Source: Myxococcus dinghuensis
GTDB lineage: Bacteria; Myxococcota; Myxococcia; Myxococcales; Myxococcaceae
Direction of reading: 5' to 3'
Assembly: GCF_024198235.1 (NCBI RefSeq)
Contig: NZ_JAKCFB010000014.1
Location: 148,020-212,019 of the forward strand
DNA: 64,000 bases
In this document: positions 17,359-25,083 of the stretch, piece after piece
Numbering within the stretch: the stretch's first letter is position 1
Layout of the letters: each line of letters starts with the position of its first letter
Notes under the pieces: generated by a model
Told to the model about the DNA's origin: nothing
The model's input: only the letters and a program-made list of their open reading frames with translations
Database searches by the model: none
Made by a program: the position numbers and the translations under genes

Positions 17359-18050
17359 TGGGGGCGCTGTACTTCATCCGCCACGGCCAGGCGTCCTTCG
17401 GCGCGGAGGACTACGACCAGCTCTCCGAGCGCGGCTTCGTCCAGGCGCGCGTGCTCGGCGAGTCGCTGCGCGCCCGGCTGCCGAAGGTGGACGCGGTGGT
17501 GACCGGGACGATGCGCCGGCACCAGCAGACGGCGGAGTCCTGTCTGGCGGGCCTGGGCCTGGACCTGCCCCCGCGGCGCATGGCGGGCTTCAACGAGTTC
17601 GACCACAACGAGCTGGTCGTCAAGCACATGCCCCGCTACGCGAGCCACGCGGCCCTGGTGCAGGACCTCGCCGCCACGCCGGACCCGCGGCGCACGTTCC
17701 AGGAGCTGTTCACCGCGGCGGTGGCGCGCTGGGTGGGTGGTGAACACGACGCCGACTACGTGGAGCCCTGGCCCACGTTCCAGGCGCGGTGCGTGGGCGC
17801 GCTCGACGCGCTCCTCCGGGAGCTGGGCACGTCGAAGACGGCGCTCGTCTTCACCTCCGGCGGCACCATCACCGCCCTCTGCCAGCACCTCATGCACATC
17901 CCCAGCGAGTACGCCTTCCGGCTCAACTGGACGCTGGCCAACTGCGGTATCACCAAGGTCATCTACAGCGAGCGCGGGCGCTACCTGTCCTCGCTCAACG
18001 AGCACGGCCACTTCGAGGGCGCGCACCGCGACCTCATCACCTACCGCTGA
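17358..18050 (+). CDS. Histidine phosphatase family protein
   Basis: This 230-residue phosphoglycerate-mutase-like protein carries the N-terminal catalytic signature LYFIRHGQASFG (RHG with nucleophilic His), an Arg-rich GTMRRHQQTAESC helix and a second catalytic His in VFTSGGTITALCQH. It starts within the stop of the kinase gene (TGATG), so it is translationally coupled. In this operon it might remove phosphate from a phospho-acyl intermediate or by-product, but the family is broad and the substrate cannot be read from sequence. Confidence 0.88.
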   Translation: MGALYFIRHGQASFGAEDYDQLSERGFVQARVLGESLRARLPKVDAVVTGTMRRHQQTAESCLAGLGLDLPPRRMAGFNEFDHNELVVKHMPRYASHAALVQDLAATPDPRRTFQELFTAAVARWVGGEHDADYVEPWPTFQARCVGALDALLRELGTSKTALVFTSGGTITALCQHLMHIPSEYAFRLNWTLANCGITKVIYSERGRYLSSLNEHGHFEGAHRDLITYR

Positions 18051-18062
18051 GGCACCGGCCCC

Positions 18063-18809
18063 ATGCGAAAGAACATCCTCATCACCGGCGCCAGCTCCGG
18101 CCTGGGCGAGGGCATGGCGCGCGAGTTCGCCGCCCGGGGCCGCAACCTCGCGCTGTGCGCCCGCCGCACCGACCGGCTGGAGACGCTGCGCGCCGAGCTG
18201 CTCTCGAAGCACCCAGGCATCCAGGTCTCCATCCGGGCCCTGGACGTGAACGACCACGCGCAGGTGTTCCAGGTGTTCGACGCCTTCGCCCAGGAGCTGG
18301 GGAGCCTGGACCGCGTCATCATCAACGCGGGCGTCGGCGTGGGCAAACGCATCGGCACCGGGCACTTCGCGCTCAACGCGCAGACGGCACAGACGAACTT
18401 CGTCGCCGCCGTCGCGCAGTGCGAGGCGGCCGTGGGAATCCTCCGCAAGCAGGGCCACGGCCACCTGGTGACCATCTCCTCCATGAGCGCCATGCGGGGC
18501 CTGCCGCGCCACCTCACCGTCTACGCGGCGACGAAGGCGGGGCTGGCCACGCTGACCGAGGGCATCCGCGCGGAGCTGCTCGGCACGCCCATCCGGGTCA
18601 CGACCCTCTATCCCGGCTACATCCACACGGAGCTGAACGCGGGCGCGAAGAACCTGCCGTTCGCCGTGGACTCGGCCACCGGCTCGCGCGCGCTGGCGAA
18701 GGCCATCGAGAAGGAGCCGAAGACCGCCTACGTCCCCGGGTGGCCATGGGGCGTCGTCGGCTTCCTCCTGCGCAACCTGCCGCTGAAGCTCGTCGCCCGG
18801 ATGTCCTGA
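18063..18809 (+). CDS. Short-chain dehydrogenase/reductase
   Basis: This 248-residue classical SDR has the cofactor loop TGASSGLG (~8-15), NAG in IINAGVG, the catalytic Ser in LVTISSMSAMRG and the YxxxK motif YAATK. It has an arginine-rich ARRTDR segment that would suit NADP(H). The C-terminus VVGFLLRNLPLKLVARMS is hydrophobic and may contact membrane or lipid. It is the last gene of the acyl-CoA dehydrogenase/kinase operon, 12 bp after the phosphatase. LvaD, in the known 4-hydroxyvalerate system, is also an SDR, so a hydroxy/oxo interconversion of the acyl chain is a reasonable guess. Confidence 0.9.
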   Translation: MRKNILITGASSGLGEGMAREFAARGRNLALCARRTDRLETLRAELLSKHPGIQVSIRALDVNDHAQVFQVFDAFAQELGSLDRVIINAGVGVGKRIGTGHFALNAQTAQTNFVAAVAQCEAAVGILRKQGHGHLVTISSMSAMRGLPRHLTVYAATKAGLATLTEGIRAELLGTPIRVTTLYPGYIHTELNAGAKNLPFAVDSATGSRALAKAIEKEPKTAYVPGWPWGVVGFLLRNLPLKLVARMS

Positions 18810-18815
18810 GCGGCT

Positions 18816-19130
18816 TCACGCCCGCGCGAAGACCTCCTCGACGAGGGTGCGCATCGCGGCCCAGGAGCGCCGGGCCGCGGCGGGGTGGTACTGGAGCCCC
18901 GCCTCCGGACGGTCCAAGCCCGCGAAGGTGAAGGCGCGCGGAGCCCCGGCCGCGAACTCGCTCCCACACGGCGTGCCCAGGTTGAGCGTCAACACCGCCA
19001 CCGGGTGGGGCGTGGTCCGGATGGGCAGCCCCTGGTGCTCGCCCGACAGGTCCTCGATGAACCAGTAGCCCGGGACGAAAGAGGCCAGCGCTGGATGCGG
19101 TCGAAGTGCGGAGAAGGCCCTGGAGGCGAC
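18816..19130 (-). pseudogene. Truncated AraC-family regulator (N-terminal remnant)
   Basis: About 104 residues resemble the N-terminal ligand domain of AraC regulators of the DUF6597 type: LRPHPALASFVPGYWFIEDL, then TTPHPVAVLTLNLGTPC and FTFAGLDRPEAGLQYHP. The frame then ends after EEVFARA. The two helix-turn-helix motifs that should follow are missing, and no convincing start codon with a ribosome site precedes the fragment. It sits 6 bp from the convergent SDR stop. It is probably a decayed gene left by a deletion. Confidence 0.6.
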
Positions 19131-19269
19131 CCGGGCAGGCAGGCGGCATGACGTCGCGCCCCCCCTCCGCGCCGCGCCACGTGGCGGCGGCGGGGGGGCA
19201 CGCGCCGCCCGCCGACGGCGAGGGGAGGCCGGAGCCAGGAAGCGGCCCGGCCGTCCCTCCTTGGCTGGC

Positions 19270-20751
19270 TCAGTAGTTCGAGCCGGTGTTCGAGATGCGG
19301 TACATGCGCATGTCCTTGGCGCAGAACGTGCGGCGCGCGAGCAGGTGCTTGGGCTGACCCGCGACGGCGCGGACCAACTGGTAGCTGGCGTTGCTCCCGC
19401 CGTTGTTCGCGAGCGGCCAGTCGCCGATGGCGAGCGCCGCGGGGCTGTAGTTCTGGTTCGACCAGTTCCAGGTGAACTGGCTGCCGTTCCAGTCGGACGT
19501 GGTGGCCCAGCCCGCGGACGGCCCGTTCTGGATGAAGAACCACTCGTCCTTCGCATCCACGGAGTCGATGTTGCCCACCAGCATCACGTCGCCCGCGGCC
19601 TGCGGATAGCCCACGCCGGCGATGTTGCCGGAGCCGTAGTTGCTCCAGCCCCAGTTGAAGTTGCCCCCCTGGTAGTAGAAGGTCGTCGCCCAGCCGCCGA
19701 GGCCCAGCAGTTCATCCTGACCGTCGCCGTTGGTGTCGCCGCCGTTGCGCAGGTTGGAGCGGTAGGGATACATGCCGTGCGCCGTGCTGCCGTTGGTGCT
19801 CGCGAGCCAGTCCCAGCCCGAGCCCGCCGCGTTCAGGCGGAAGAGGGTGATCCACCCGCTGTTGCTCACGCCGACGATCTCATCCTTGTTGAACGGCGAG
19901 GAGCCGCTGTTGCCCGACAGGTCGAAGTTGCCGGAGATGAGGTAGCCGCCCGCGGTGGAGTGCGCGTAGAGCTGGTCGGAGGTGCTGCCGTAGTTGCTCC
20001 AGCCCCAGTTCCACGTGCCGTTGTCGAAGTGGAACAACGTCACCCAGGAGGAGGCGAGCCCCAGGGCCTCGTCCTTCCCGTCCCCGTCGAAGTCCCCGAT
20101 GACGAGGTTGTTGCGGTAGTCGTAGATGCCGCCACCCGCGGAGGTGGAGCCATAGTTGCTCCAGCCCCACTCCCAATCGTTGTTGCGGTAGTGGAACATG
20201 GTCATCCAGCCGCCGGTGTCGACGGCGAGGATGTCCTCGGCGCCGTCGCCGTCGAAGTCACCGATGTAGTGCTTCGCGTAGCCCGCGACGCCCGACTGGC
20301 TCGTCGCCGTCCAGACCTTCGTCCACCCCGGGCTCGTCCCGCCGACGGAGACGGTGGTCGTGCTCACGTCCACGAGCTGTCCCAGGATGTTGTAGATGCG
20401 GAACGTCACCGTGACCGTCTGCCCCGACGAGAGGCCCCCGGGGAGGATGCCGCTCAGGGTGACCTGCGACGAGCCGGTGATGGCCTGGTACGTGCCGATG
20501 GCGATGCCGTTCCAGGACGCCTGGAGGTTCTGGATGGTGAACGGGCCGGACTGCGACAGCGTCATCAGGTAGTTGCCGCTGGCGAGCGCGCCCGAGTACG
20601 TCCCGCTGTAGTTCACGAAGCTCTGGCCGGAGCCCACCAGCGTCCCCGCGCAGAACGTCACGGCCGCGGCCAGGGAGACCCCCGGCAACGCGAGCGCGAG
20701 CGCCAGGAGGAGGGAGGGAAGCCGGAATATCGACAGGGCAGACCGTTTCAT
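19270..20751 (-). CDS. Secreted FG-GAP/VCBS-repeat protein
   Basis: The protein has 493 residues from the ATG at 20749-20751. The signal peptide is KRSALSIFRLPSLLLALALA with cleavage after VSLAAA. Residues ~30-135 form an unassigned beta-rich domain. The rest is about five repeats of 55-65 residues, each with an integrin-like calcium loop (IGDFDGDGAED, IGDFDGDGKDE, GDTNGDGQDE) and an unusual aromatic signature WGWSNYGS, seen three times, with degenerate copies WDWLASTNGS and WNWSNQNY. A seven-bladed propeller-like or adhesin fold is likely, acting outside the cell or on its surface. An upstream inverted repeat cccgcgc/gcgcggg (20772-20791) lies in the presumed leader. Confidence 0.88.
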   Translation of the reverse strand: MKRSALSIFRLPSLLLALALALPGVSLAAAVTFCAGTLVGSGQSFVNYSGTYSGALASGNYLMTLSQSGPFTIQNLQASWNGIAIGTYQAITGSSQVTLSGILPGGLSSGQTVTVTFRIYNILGQLVDVSTTTVSVGGTSPGWTKVWTATSQSGVAGYAKHYIGDFDGDGAEDILAVDTGGWMTMFHYRNNDWEWGWSNYGSTSAGGGIYDYRNNLVIGDFDGDGKDEALGLASSWVTLFHFDNGTWNWGWSNYGSTSDQLYAHSTAGGYLISGNFDLSGNSGSSPFNKDEIVGVSNSGWITLFRLNAAGSGWDWLASTNGSTAHGMYPYRSNLRNGGDTNGDGQDELLGLGGWATTFYYQGGNFNWGWSNYGSGNIAGVGYPQAAGDVMLVGNIDSVDAKDEWFFIQNGPSAGWATTSDWNGSQFTWNWSNQNYSPAALAIGDWPLANNGGSNASYQLVRAVAGQPKHLLARRTFCAKDMRMYRISNTGSNY

Positions 20752-20945
20752 GGAGAGCCTCGGGGGAACGACCCGCGCGAGGTTGCGCGGGGGTTTCCTG
20801 CCCCAAAGCACCACGTGTGCCACGAGGCGCGCGCACGAAAGCCCAGACACGCGCCCGCGCCCCTGTCACCTCCCGGGCTACACGGCCCGTGCGTCCTGTG
20901 ACGAGGCCCGCTACAGGCAATCCGTCGTCACCCGGATGACGCAAG

Positions 20946-20963
20946 ACGCCGCCGCGGCGGCGT
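20946..20963. terminator. Perfect 18-bp palindrome after the Ada-type gene
   Basis: The sequence is fully self-complementary (acgccgccg followed by cggcggcgt) and lies 3 bp beyond the stop of the methyltransferase gene. It would fold into a strong hairpin in RNA. No T-tract follows, so intrinsic termination is only probable. Confidence 0.45.
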
Positions 20964-20965
20964 GC

Positions 20966-21823
20966 TCACGCGCGTGCCTCGTCCTCCGCGCCGTGGCGCA
21001 ATGCCTCCCACGCGAGCATCACCTGCTTGCGCTCGGGTCCCCAACGGTAGTCACCGAAGACCCCCGTCTTGCGCAGCACGCGATGGCAGGGGATGAGCAG
21101 CGCCACGGGATTGTCACCCACCGCGGAGCCCACCGCGCGCACGGCCTTGGGCCGGCCAATCGCTTTCGCGATGTCCTCGTACGTCGCCACCTCGCCCGGG
21201 GCGATGCGCAGCAGGGCCTGCCACACCTGTACCTGGAAGGGGGTGCCCTTCACCAGGACGGAGAGGGATTCGGGCTGCTCGGCCGGGGCCTCCGGGAAGA
21301 TGCGCGCCGCCCACGGCGCCGTGGCCTCCCGCGACGCCACGAAGGTGGCGCGGGGCCACTCGGCCTGGAGTGAGTCCAACGCCTCCCGCGTCGAGCCGGT
21401 GGAGAGGAAGTGCAGGCCGCAGATGCCCCGCTCGCAGACGGCGACGAGCACGTCCCCGAAGGGCGAGGGGTGCACGCCGTGCGAAATCGTCAGGCCCGCG
21501 CCTCCCAGCTTGAACTCGCCCGGCGTCATCGCCGTCAACGTGACGAACAGCTCGTGCAGGCGCCCGCCTCCGGACAGGCCCACCGCGTAGGAGGTGTCGA
21601 GCACGCTGCGCCGCTCGGCCAGCAGCCGGCGCGCCGAGCTGAGCGTGTGGACCTGGAGGAAGCGCTTCGGGCTGATGCCCGCCCAGCGGGTGAAGAGGCG
21701 CTGGAAGTGGAAGGGGCTCAAGCCCACGTGGGCCGCCGCGTCGTCCAGGGACGGCTGCTCGCGCGCATGGGCGTCGAGGTAGAGGATGGCCTGCTCGATT
21801 CGAGCGTAGTCACTGGTCGCCAT
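20966..21823 (-). CDS. Ada-like AraC/methylated-DNA-protein-cysteine methyltransferase
   Basis: This 285-residue protein has two parts. Residues ~1-105 form an AraC HTH pair (HVGLSPFHFQRLFTRWAGISPKRF, then TSYAVGLSGGGRLHELF). Residues ~110-280 form an O6-alkylguanine-DNA alkyltransferase with the invariant alkyl-acceptor motif IPCHRV, the arginine-finger region GRPKAVRAVGSAVGDNPV and TPFQVQVWQAL. It lacks the N-terminal zinc/phosphotriester domain of E. coli Ada. It directly repairs O6-methylguanine and may regulate its own or other repair genes. It is a single gene with no operon partner. Confidence 0.94.
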   Translation of the reverse strand: MATSDYARIEQAILYLDAHAREQPSLDDAAAHVGLSPFHFQRLFTRWAGISPKRFLQVHTLSSARRLLAERRSVLDTSYAVGLSGGGRLHELFVTLTAMTPGEFKLGGAGLTISHGVHPSPFGDVLVAVCERGICGLHFLSTGSTREALDSLQAEWPRATFVASREATAPWAARIFPEAPAEQPESLSVLVKGTPFQVQVWQALLRIAPGEVATYEDIAKAIGRPKAVRAVGSAVGDNPVALLIPCHRVLRKTGVFGDYRWGPERKQVMLAWEALRHGAEDEARA

Positions 21824-21952
21824 GGTCGGGTGCTCCGTGGGTTGCGTCTGCCCCTGGTATGGCGCCCGGCCTCCCGTCCTTCAACCCGGTTCTTGCGGTG
21901 CGGCGAACGCCCCGCCCTTTCGGGACGAGGCGCCTGGGAGCCGCGCGCGGGA

Positions 21953-22147
21953 CTAGAGACAACGACAGATGGCGCTCACGCACCGGCCCAGCCCGACCCC
22001 ACACTTGACGTCGCAATCCTCGTTGATGGTGCAGAAGCCCTTCGGCCCCACGTCCTCCGGCGACACGGGCGCGGGTCGTGCCCCCGCGACGAACCCCGCT
22101 CCGAGTCCCAGCACCAGCGCGACACCCACCAGCATCGAACGCAGCAT
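21953..22147 (-). CDS. Small secreted six-cysteine peptide with CS-alpha-beta-like spacing (copy 1)
   Basis: This 64-residue peptide starts at the ATG at 22145-22147, with ggaggt upstream. The signal peptide is MLRSMLVGVALVLGLGAGF, with likely cleavage at VAGA|RPAP. The mature part has exactly six Cys with spacing C-x5-C-x3-C-x6-C-x4-C-x-C (GFCTINEDCDVKCGVGLG, then RCVSAICRCL). The CxxxC...CxC pair is the signature of cysteine-stabilised alpha-beta defensin/toxin folds, known in a myxobacterial defensin-like peptide. Plant NCR-type and other Cys-rich peptides share similar spacing, so the fold is a hypothesis. It is a paralogue of the peptide at 22312. Confidence 0.78.
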   Translation of the reverse strand: MLRSMLVGVALVLGLGAGFVAGARPAPVSPEDVGPKGFCTINEDCDVKCGVGLGRCVSAICRCL

Positions 22148-22311
22148 GTGACGGACCTCCCTCTGGCGCGGACCACCCGCGCGGCGACAGGATGGCAGCC
22201 CGCTCACCTCGCCACGCCACCGCGTCCCCCGCCAGTCGTTGACTCAATGACAGACGGTGGGCGGCCCGCCAACGCCCCGCCAGCACTGCGCGAGGCGCCG
22301 CGGGCTCCGGA

Positions 22312-22497
22312 CTACATGCAGGCGCAGATGCTGTGGAAACAGTGCCCCAGGCCCTCACCGCAGAAGTGGTCACAGTCCGAGTTCCGAGTGCAGAAGCCCG
22401 TCGGCCCCGCCTCGGTGGGGGCGGGGCGTGCCCCCGCCGCGAAACCGGCTCCGAGTCCCAACACCAACGCGACACCCACGAGCAACGAACGCATCAT
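22312..22497 (-). CDS. Small secreted six-cysteine peptide with CS-alpha-beta-like spacing (copy 2)
   Basis: This 61-residue peptide starts at 22497 (or at the next ATG, 22494), with ggag 9 nt upstream. The signal peptide RSLLVGVALVLGLGAGFAAG is almost identical to copy 1, and mature Cys spacing is exactly the same, C-x5-C-x3-C-x6-C-x4-C-x-C, in GFCTRNSDCDHFCGEGLG and HCFHSICACM. Between cysteines the residues diverge more than in the signal peptide, which suggests diversifying change after a tandem duplication. Upstream leader sequences (cgcgcc...agggag) are also similar. It is predicted to be exported and disulfide-bonded. No immunity or processing gene is recognised next to it. Confidence 0.78.
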   Translation of the reverse strand: MMRSLLVGVALVLGLGAGFAAGARPAPTEAGPTGFCTRNSDCDHFCGEGLGHCFHSICACM

Positions 22498-22663
22498 CTG
22501 GTCGATCTCCCTGTCGGGCGCGGCCTCTCCGCGCGGGGCCAGGATGACAGCTCCGTGAGGGTGAGACCACAACGCGGGTGAAGGACAGACATACCGCGCC
22601 GCGGCGAACCTTCCGGCAAGAAGCGGGTCGCCCCGGCGACGCGAGGCTTCTACGGTATGCCCC

Positions 22664-23320
22664 ATGACAGACGTCTCCGGGACGTTCCCCCGCTTGTATG
22701 ACCATGCGCCCTCCGCCAACGGCTACAAGGTCCGGCTCCTGCTGTCGTGGTCGGGCACGCCCTTCACCCTCGTGCCCGTGGACATCTTCGCGGGCGAGAG
22801 CCACACCGAGCACTTCCTCCAACACAAGAACCCCGATGGCCGCATCCCGGTGCTGGAGCCCGAACCGGGCCGCTTCCTCGCGGAGTCCAACGCCATCCTC
22901 CTCTTCCTCGCGGAGGGCACGCCGCTGCTCCCCCAGGACGCCTTCGAGCGCGCCCGGGTGCACCAGTGGCTCTTCTTCGAACAGAACACCGTGGAGCCCA
23001 ACGTGGGCACCGCGCGCTTCTGGAAGCTGACCGGCCGCGCGCGCCTGCACCCCGAGGCGTTCGCGCTGCGCGTCGAAGCCGGCCGCCGCGCCCTGACGAC
23101 GTTGGAGCGCCACCTCGAGCGCCACACGTTCCTCGTGGGCGAGCGTCCCACCGTCGCGGACATCGGCCTCTATGCCTATGTGCACGTCGCGCCCGACGCG
23201 GGGATTTCGCTCGAGCCCTTCCCCCACGTCGTCGCGTGGCTCGCGCGCGTGAAGGCGCTCCCGGGCCACATCGGTCCGCTGGCGCCCTACGCCGCCAACG
23301 CCATGGTTCCGGCGTCGTGA
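22664..23320 (+). CDS. Glutathione S-transferase family protein
   Basis: This 218-residue protein has a thioredoxin-fold N-terminal domain (RLYDHAPSANGYKVRLLLSW, the cis-Pro GRIPVLEPE, and the glutathione gamma-Glu-binding FLAESNAILLFLAEG) and a helical C-terminal domain with the N-capping box VGERPTVADIGLYAY. It is likely cytosolic and acts in conjugation or peroxide/xenobiotic handling; no specific substrate is apparent. It is divergent from the Cys-rich peptide genes. Confidence 0.92.
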   Translation: MTDVSGTFPRLYDHAPSANGYKVRLLLSWSGTPFTLVPVDIFAGESHTEHFLQHKNPDGRIPVLEPEPGRFLAESNAILLFLAEGTPLLPQDAFERARVHQWLFFEQNTVEPNVGTARFWKLTGRARLHPEAFALRVEAGRRALTTLERHLERHTFLVGERPTVADIGLYAYVHVAPDAGISLEPFPHVVAWLARVKALPGHIGPLAPYAANAMVPAS

Positions 23321-23751
23321 GAGGGGATTCACGGCGAACCCGGGATGCACGGCCGCCTCGCCGCGCTCGCCGTGTCACGAAGCCCTCACACCGCGGCGCG
23401 CCCACGGAGGTCGGCTTGACTCGCGCGGGACGAGCGTCTATCCGTAACAGCCGATGACGTCCTTCTTCGCCATGATGATGCGTCGAATGTCGATGCGCGG
23501 TGGGCTCCCGCCCGCCAGCGTTGGCTGACGACCGCCGTCCTGCCGACCCTGGCGAATCCCGGAGCCCACCACCCCGCGAGGGTCGGTGGGCTTCGTCGTT
23601 CCAGGGCCCCTTCCGCTTCCTCGCCCACCCCTGACTGGAGCGCAGCGAAGCCCGCCCCCACGCCTCTCCCGAGCCACGCCTCCCCGCCTTCCCTTCCCGC
23701 CGGGTGCGCCTCGCGCGCCCGCGACGGCCCCGTCTTGCCTGGAGTCACCCC
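23321..23751. other. Intergenic region upstream of the MetX-like gene
   Basis: No supported gene was found in these 431 bp. A minus-strand frame ending MAKKDVIGCYG (stop near 23438) has A/T-richer codons unlike the surroundings and could be a remnant, but nothing upstream of it resembles a family. No riboswitch-like conserved core (SAM or otherwise) was recognised before the MetX-like gene. Confidence 0.45.
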
Positions 23752-25068
23752 ATGGCCTCCGCGCCCACCCGCGCCACCTCACCGCGACTCTTCGACGTCT
23801 CCCCGCCGGACCTGCCCCTGGAGGCGGGCGCCCGCCTCGCCCCCCACCTCGTGCGCGGCTGGTGGTGGGGCCCCGACGAGGACCTGCCCTGGCTGCACGC
23901 CCGCGCGCGCGTGCTGACGGAGGACGCGGCGCGCTCCGCCGCCTACCAGGTCGTCCGCCGCACGCGCGACGAGCAGCGGCAGGTCGTCGACGAGGCGCGC
24001 CGCCACGGCACCCTCCGGCCCTCCTCGCGAATCCCCACCGTGCTCCTCGTCCACGCGCTCACCGGCGACATGCGCGCGGGAGGCCCCGGCGGCTGGTGGG
24101 AGCCCGTCATCGGACCGGGGCGCGCGCTGGACCCCACGCGCGTGCGCCTCCTGTGCTTCAACAACCTGGGCTCCTGCTACGGCACCACGGGCCCCGCCGA
24201 CGAGGGCTTCCCGTGCCGGCTCGACGACGCGCGCTTCGCCCCCGCCCCCACCCTGGCGAAGGGGGACCTGCGCCTGGACGAGCGGCACCTGCCCGCCACC
24301 GTCACGCCCTGGGACCAGGCGCGCAGCATCCTCCTGGCGCTGGACGCGCTGGGCGTGGACGACGTCGCGCTCGTCGCCGGGGGCTCGCTGGGAGGCATGG
24401 TCGTCCTGTGCCTCGCGGCCCTCGCGCCGGAGCGCTTCGCGCGCATGGCCCCCATCGCCACCGCGGAGGCCGCGTCCGCCTGGGTGGTGGGGCTCAACCA
24501 CGTCGCCCGTCAGGCGCTGCTGCTCGACCCGGGCTTCCCCCACGCACCCGAGCGCGGGTTGGAGCTGGCGCGCCAGCTCGCCATGCTCACCTACCGCGCG
24601 GAGCCCGGGCTCGACGCGCTCCAGCGCCGCCCCGCGGACTGGTCCTCACGCGCGCTCCACCCCGTACAGAGCTACCTGGAGCACCAGGGCCGCAAGCTGG
24701 AGGCGCGCTTCGACGCCCGCGCCTACCTCGCGCAGCTGGGCGCCATGGACCACCACGACCTGTCGCGCGGCCCCGTCGGCGGCGGCCTGGAGCGCATCCG
24801 CGCCAGCGCCCTGTGCGTGGGCATCGACCGCGACCAGCTCTTCTTCCCCGGACACATGGAGGCCCTGGCCCGGCGCCTGCGCGCGCTCGGCCGCCACGCC
24901 GAGCACGCGGAGCTGTCCAGCCCGTACGGCCACGACGGCTTCCTCGTGGAGTGGGAGCCGCTGGCCGCGCTGCTCACGCGGGCGCTCGCGCTGCCGTCCG
25001 GCCTGGGCCCGGCGCCCTCCACGCTCGCCACGGCCCCCGCACGCCCCGCCGCGTCGCGGACGGCGTGA
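23752..25068 (+). CDS. Homoserine O-acetyltransferase-like alpha/beta hydrolase (MetX family)
   Basis: This 438-residue alpha/beta-hydrolase fold protein has the MetX landmarks VLLVHALTGDMRAG, LLCFNNLGSCYGTTGP (usually N-x-LGGCxGSTGP) and the nucleophile elbow AGGSLGGM with Ser212. The acid Asp is in CVGIDRDQLFFP and the His in YGHDGFLVEW. It would acylate homoserine for methionine synthesis, using acetyl- or succinyl-CoA. The substitution of GGC by GSC and the extended N-terminal region before the core (~90 residues) differ from standard MetX, so a related acyltransferase activity remains possible. The ATG at 23752 has ggag upstream. No other methionine gene is adjacent. Confidence 0.82.
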   Translation: MASAPTRATSPRLFDVSPPDLPLEAGARLAPHLVRGWWWGPDEDLPWLHARARVLTEDAARSAAYQVVRRTRDEQRQVVDEARRHGTLRPSSRIPTVLLVHALTGDMRAGGPGGWWEPVIGPGRALDPTRVRLLCFNNLGSCYGTTGPADEGFPCRLDDARFAPAPTLAKGDLRLDERHLPATVTPWDQARSILLALDALGVDDVALVAGGSLGGMVVLCLAALAPERFARMAPIATAEAASAWVVGLNHVARQALLLDPGFPHAPERGLELARQLAMLTYRAEPGLDALQRRPADWSSRALHPVQSYLEHQGRKLEARFDARAYLAQLGAMDHHDLSRGPVGGGLERIRASALCVGIDRDQLFFPGHMEALARRLRALGRHAEHAELSSPYGHDGFLVEWEPLAALLTRALALPSGLGPAPSTLATAPARPAASRTA

Positions 25069-25083
25069 CGGCGGCGCGGGCGC

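Noticed and set aside
23438..23500. A short coding segment ending MAKKDVIGCYG
   Set aside because: Only about a dozen residues look different from background and nothing upstream supports a gene, so it is noted only as a possible remnant.
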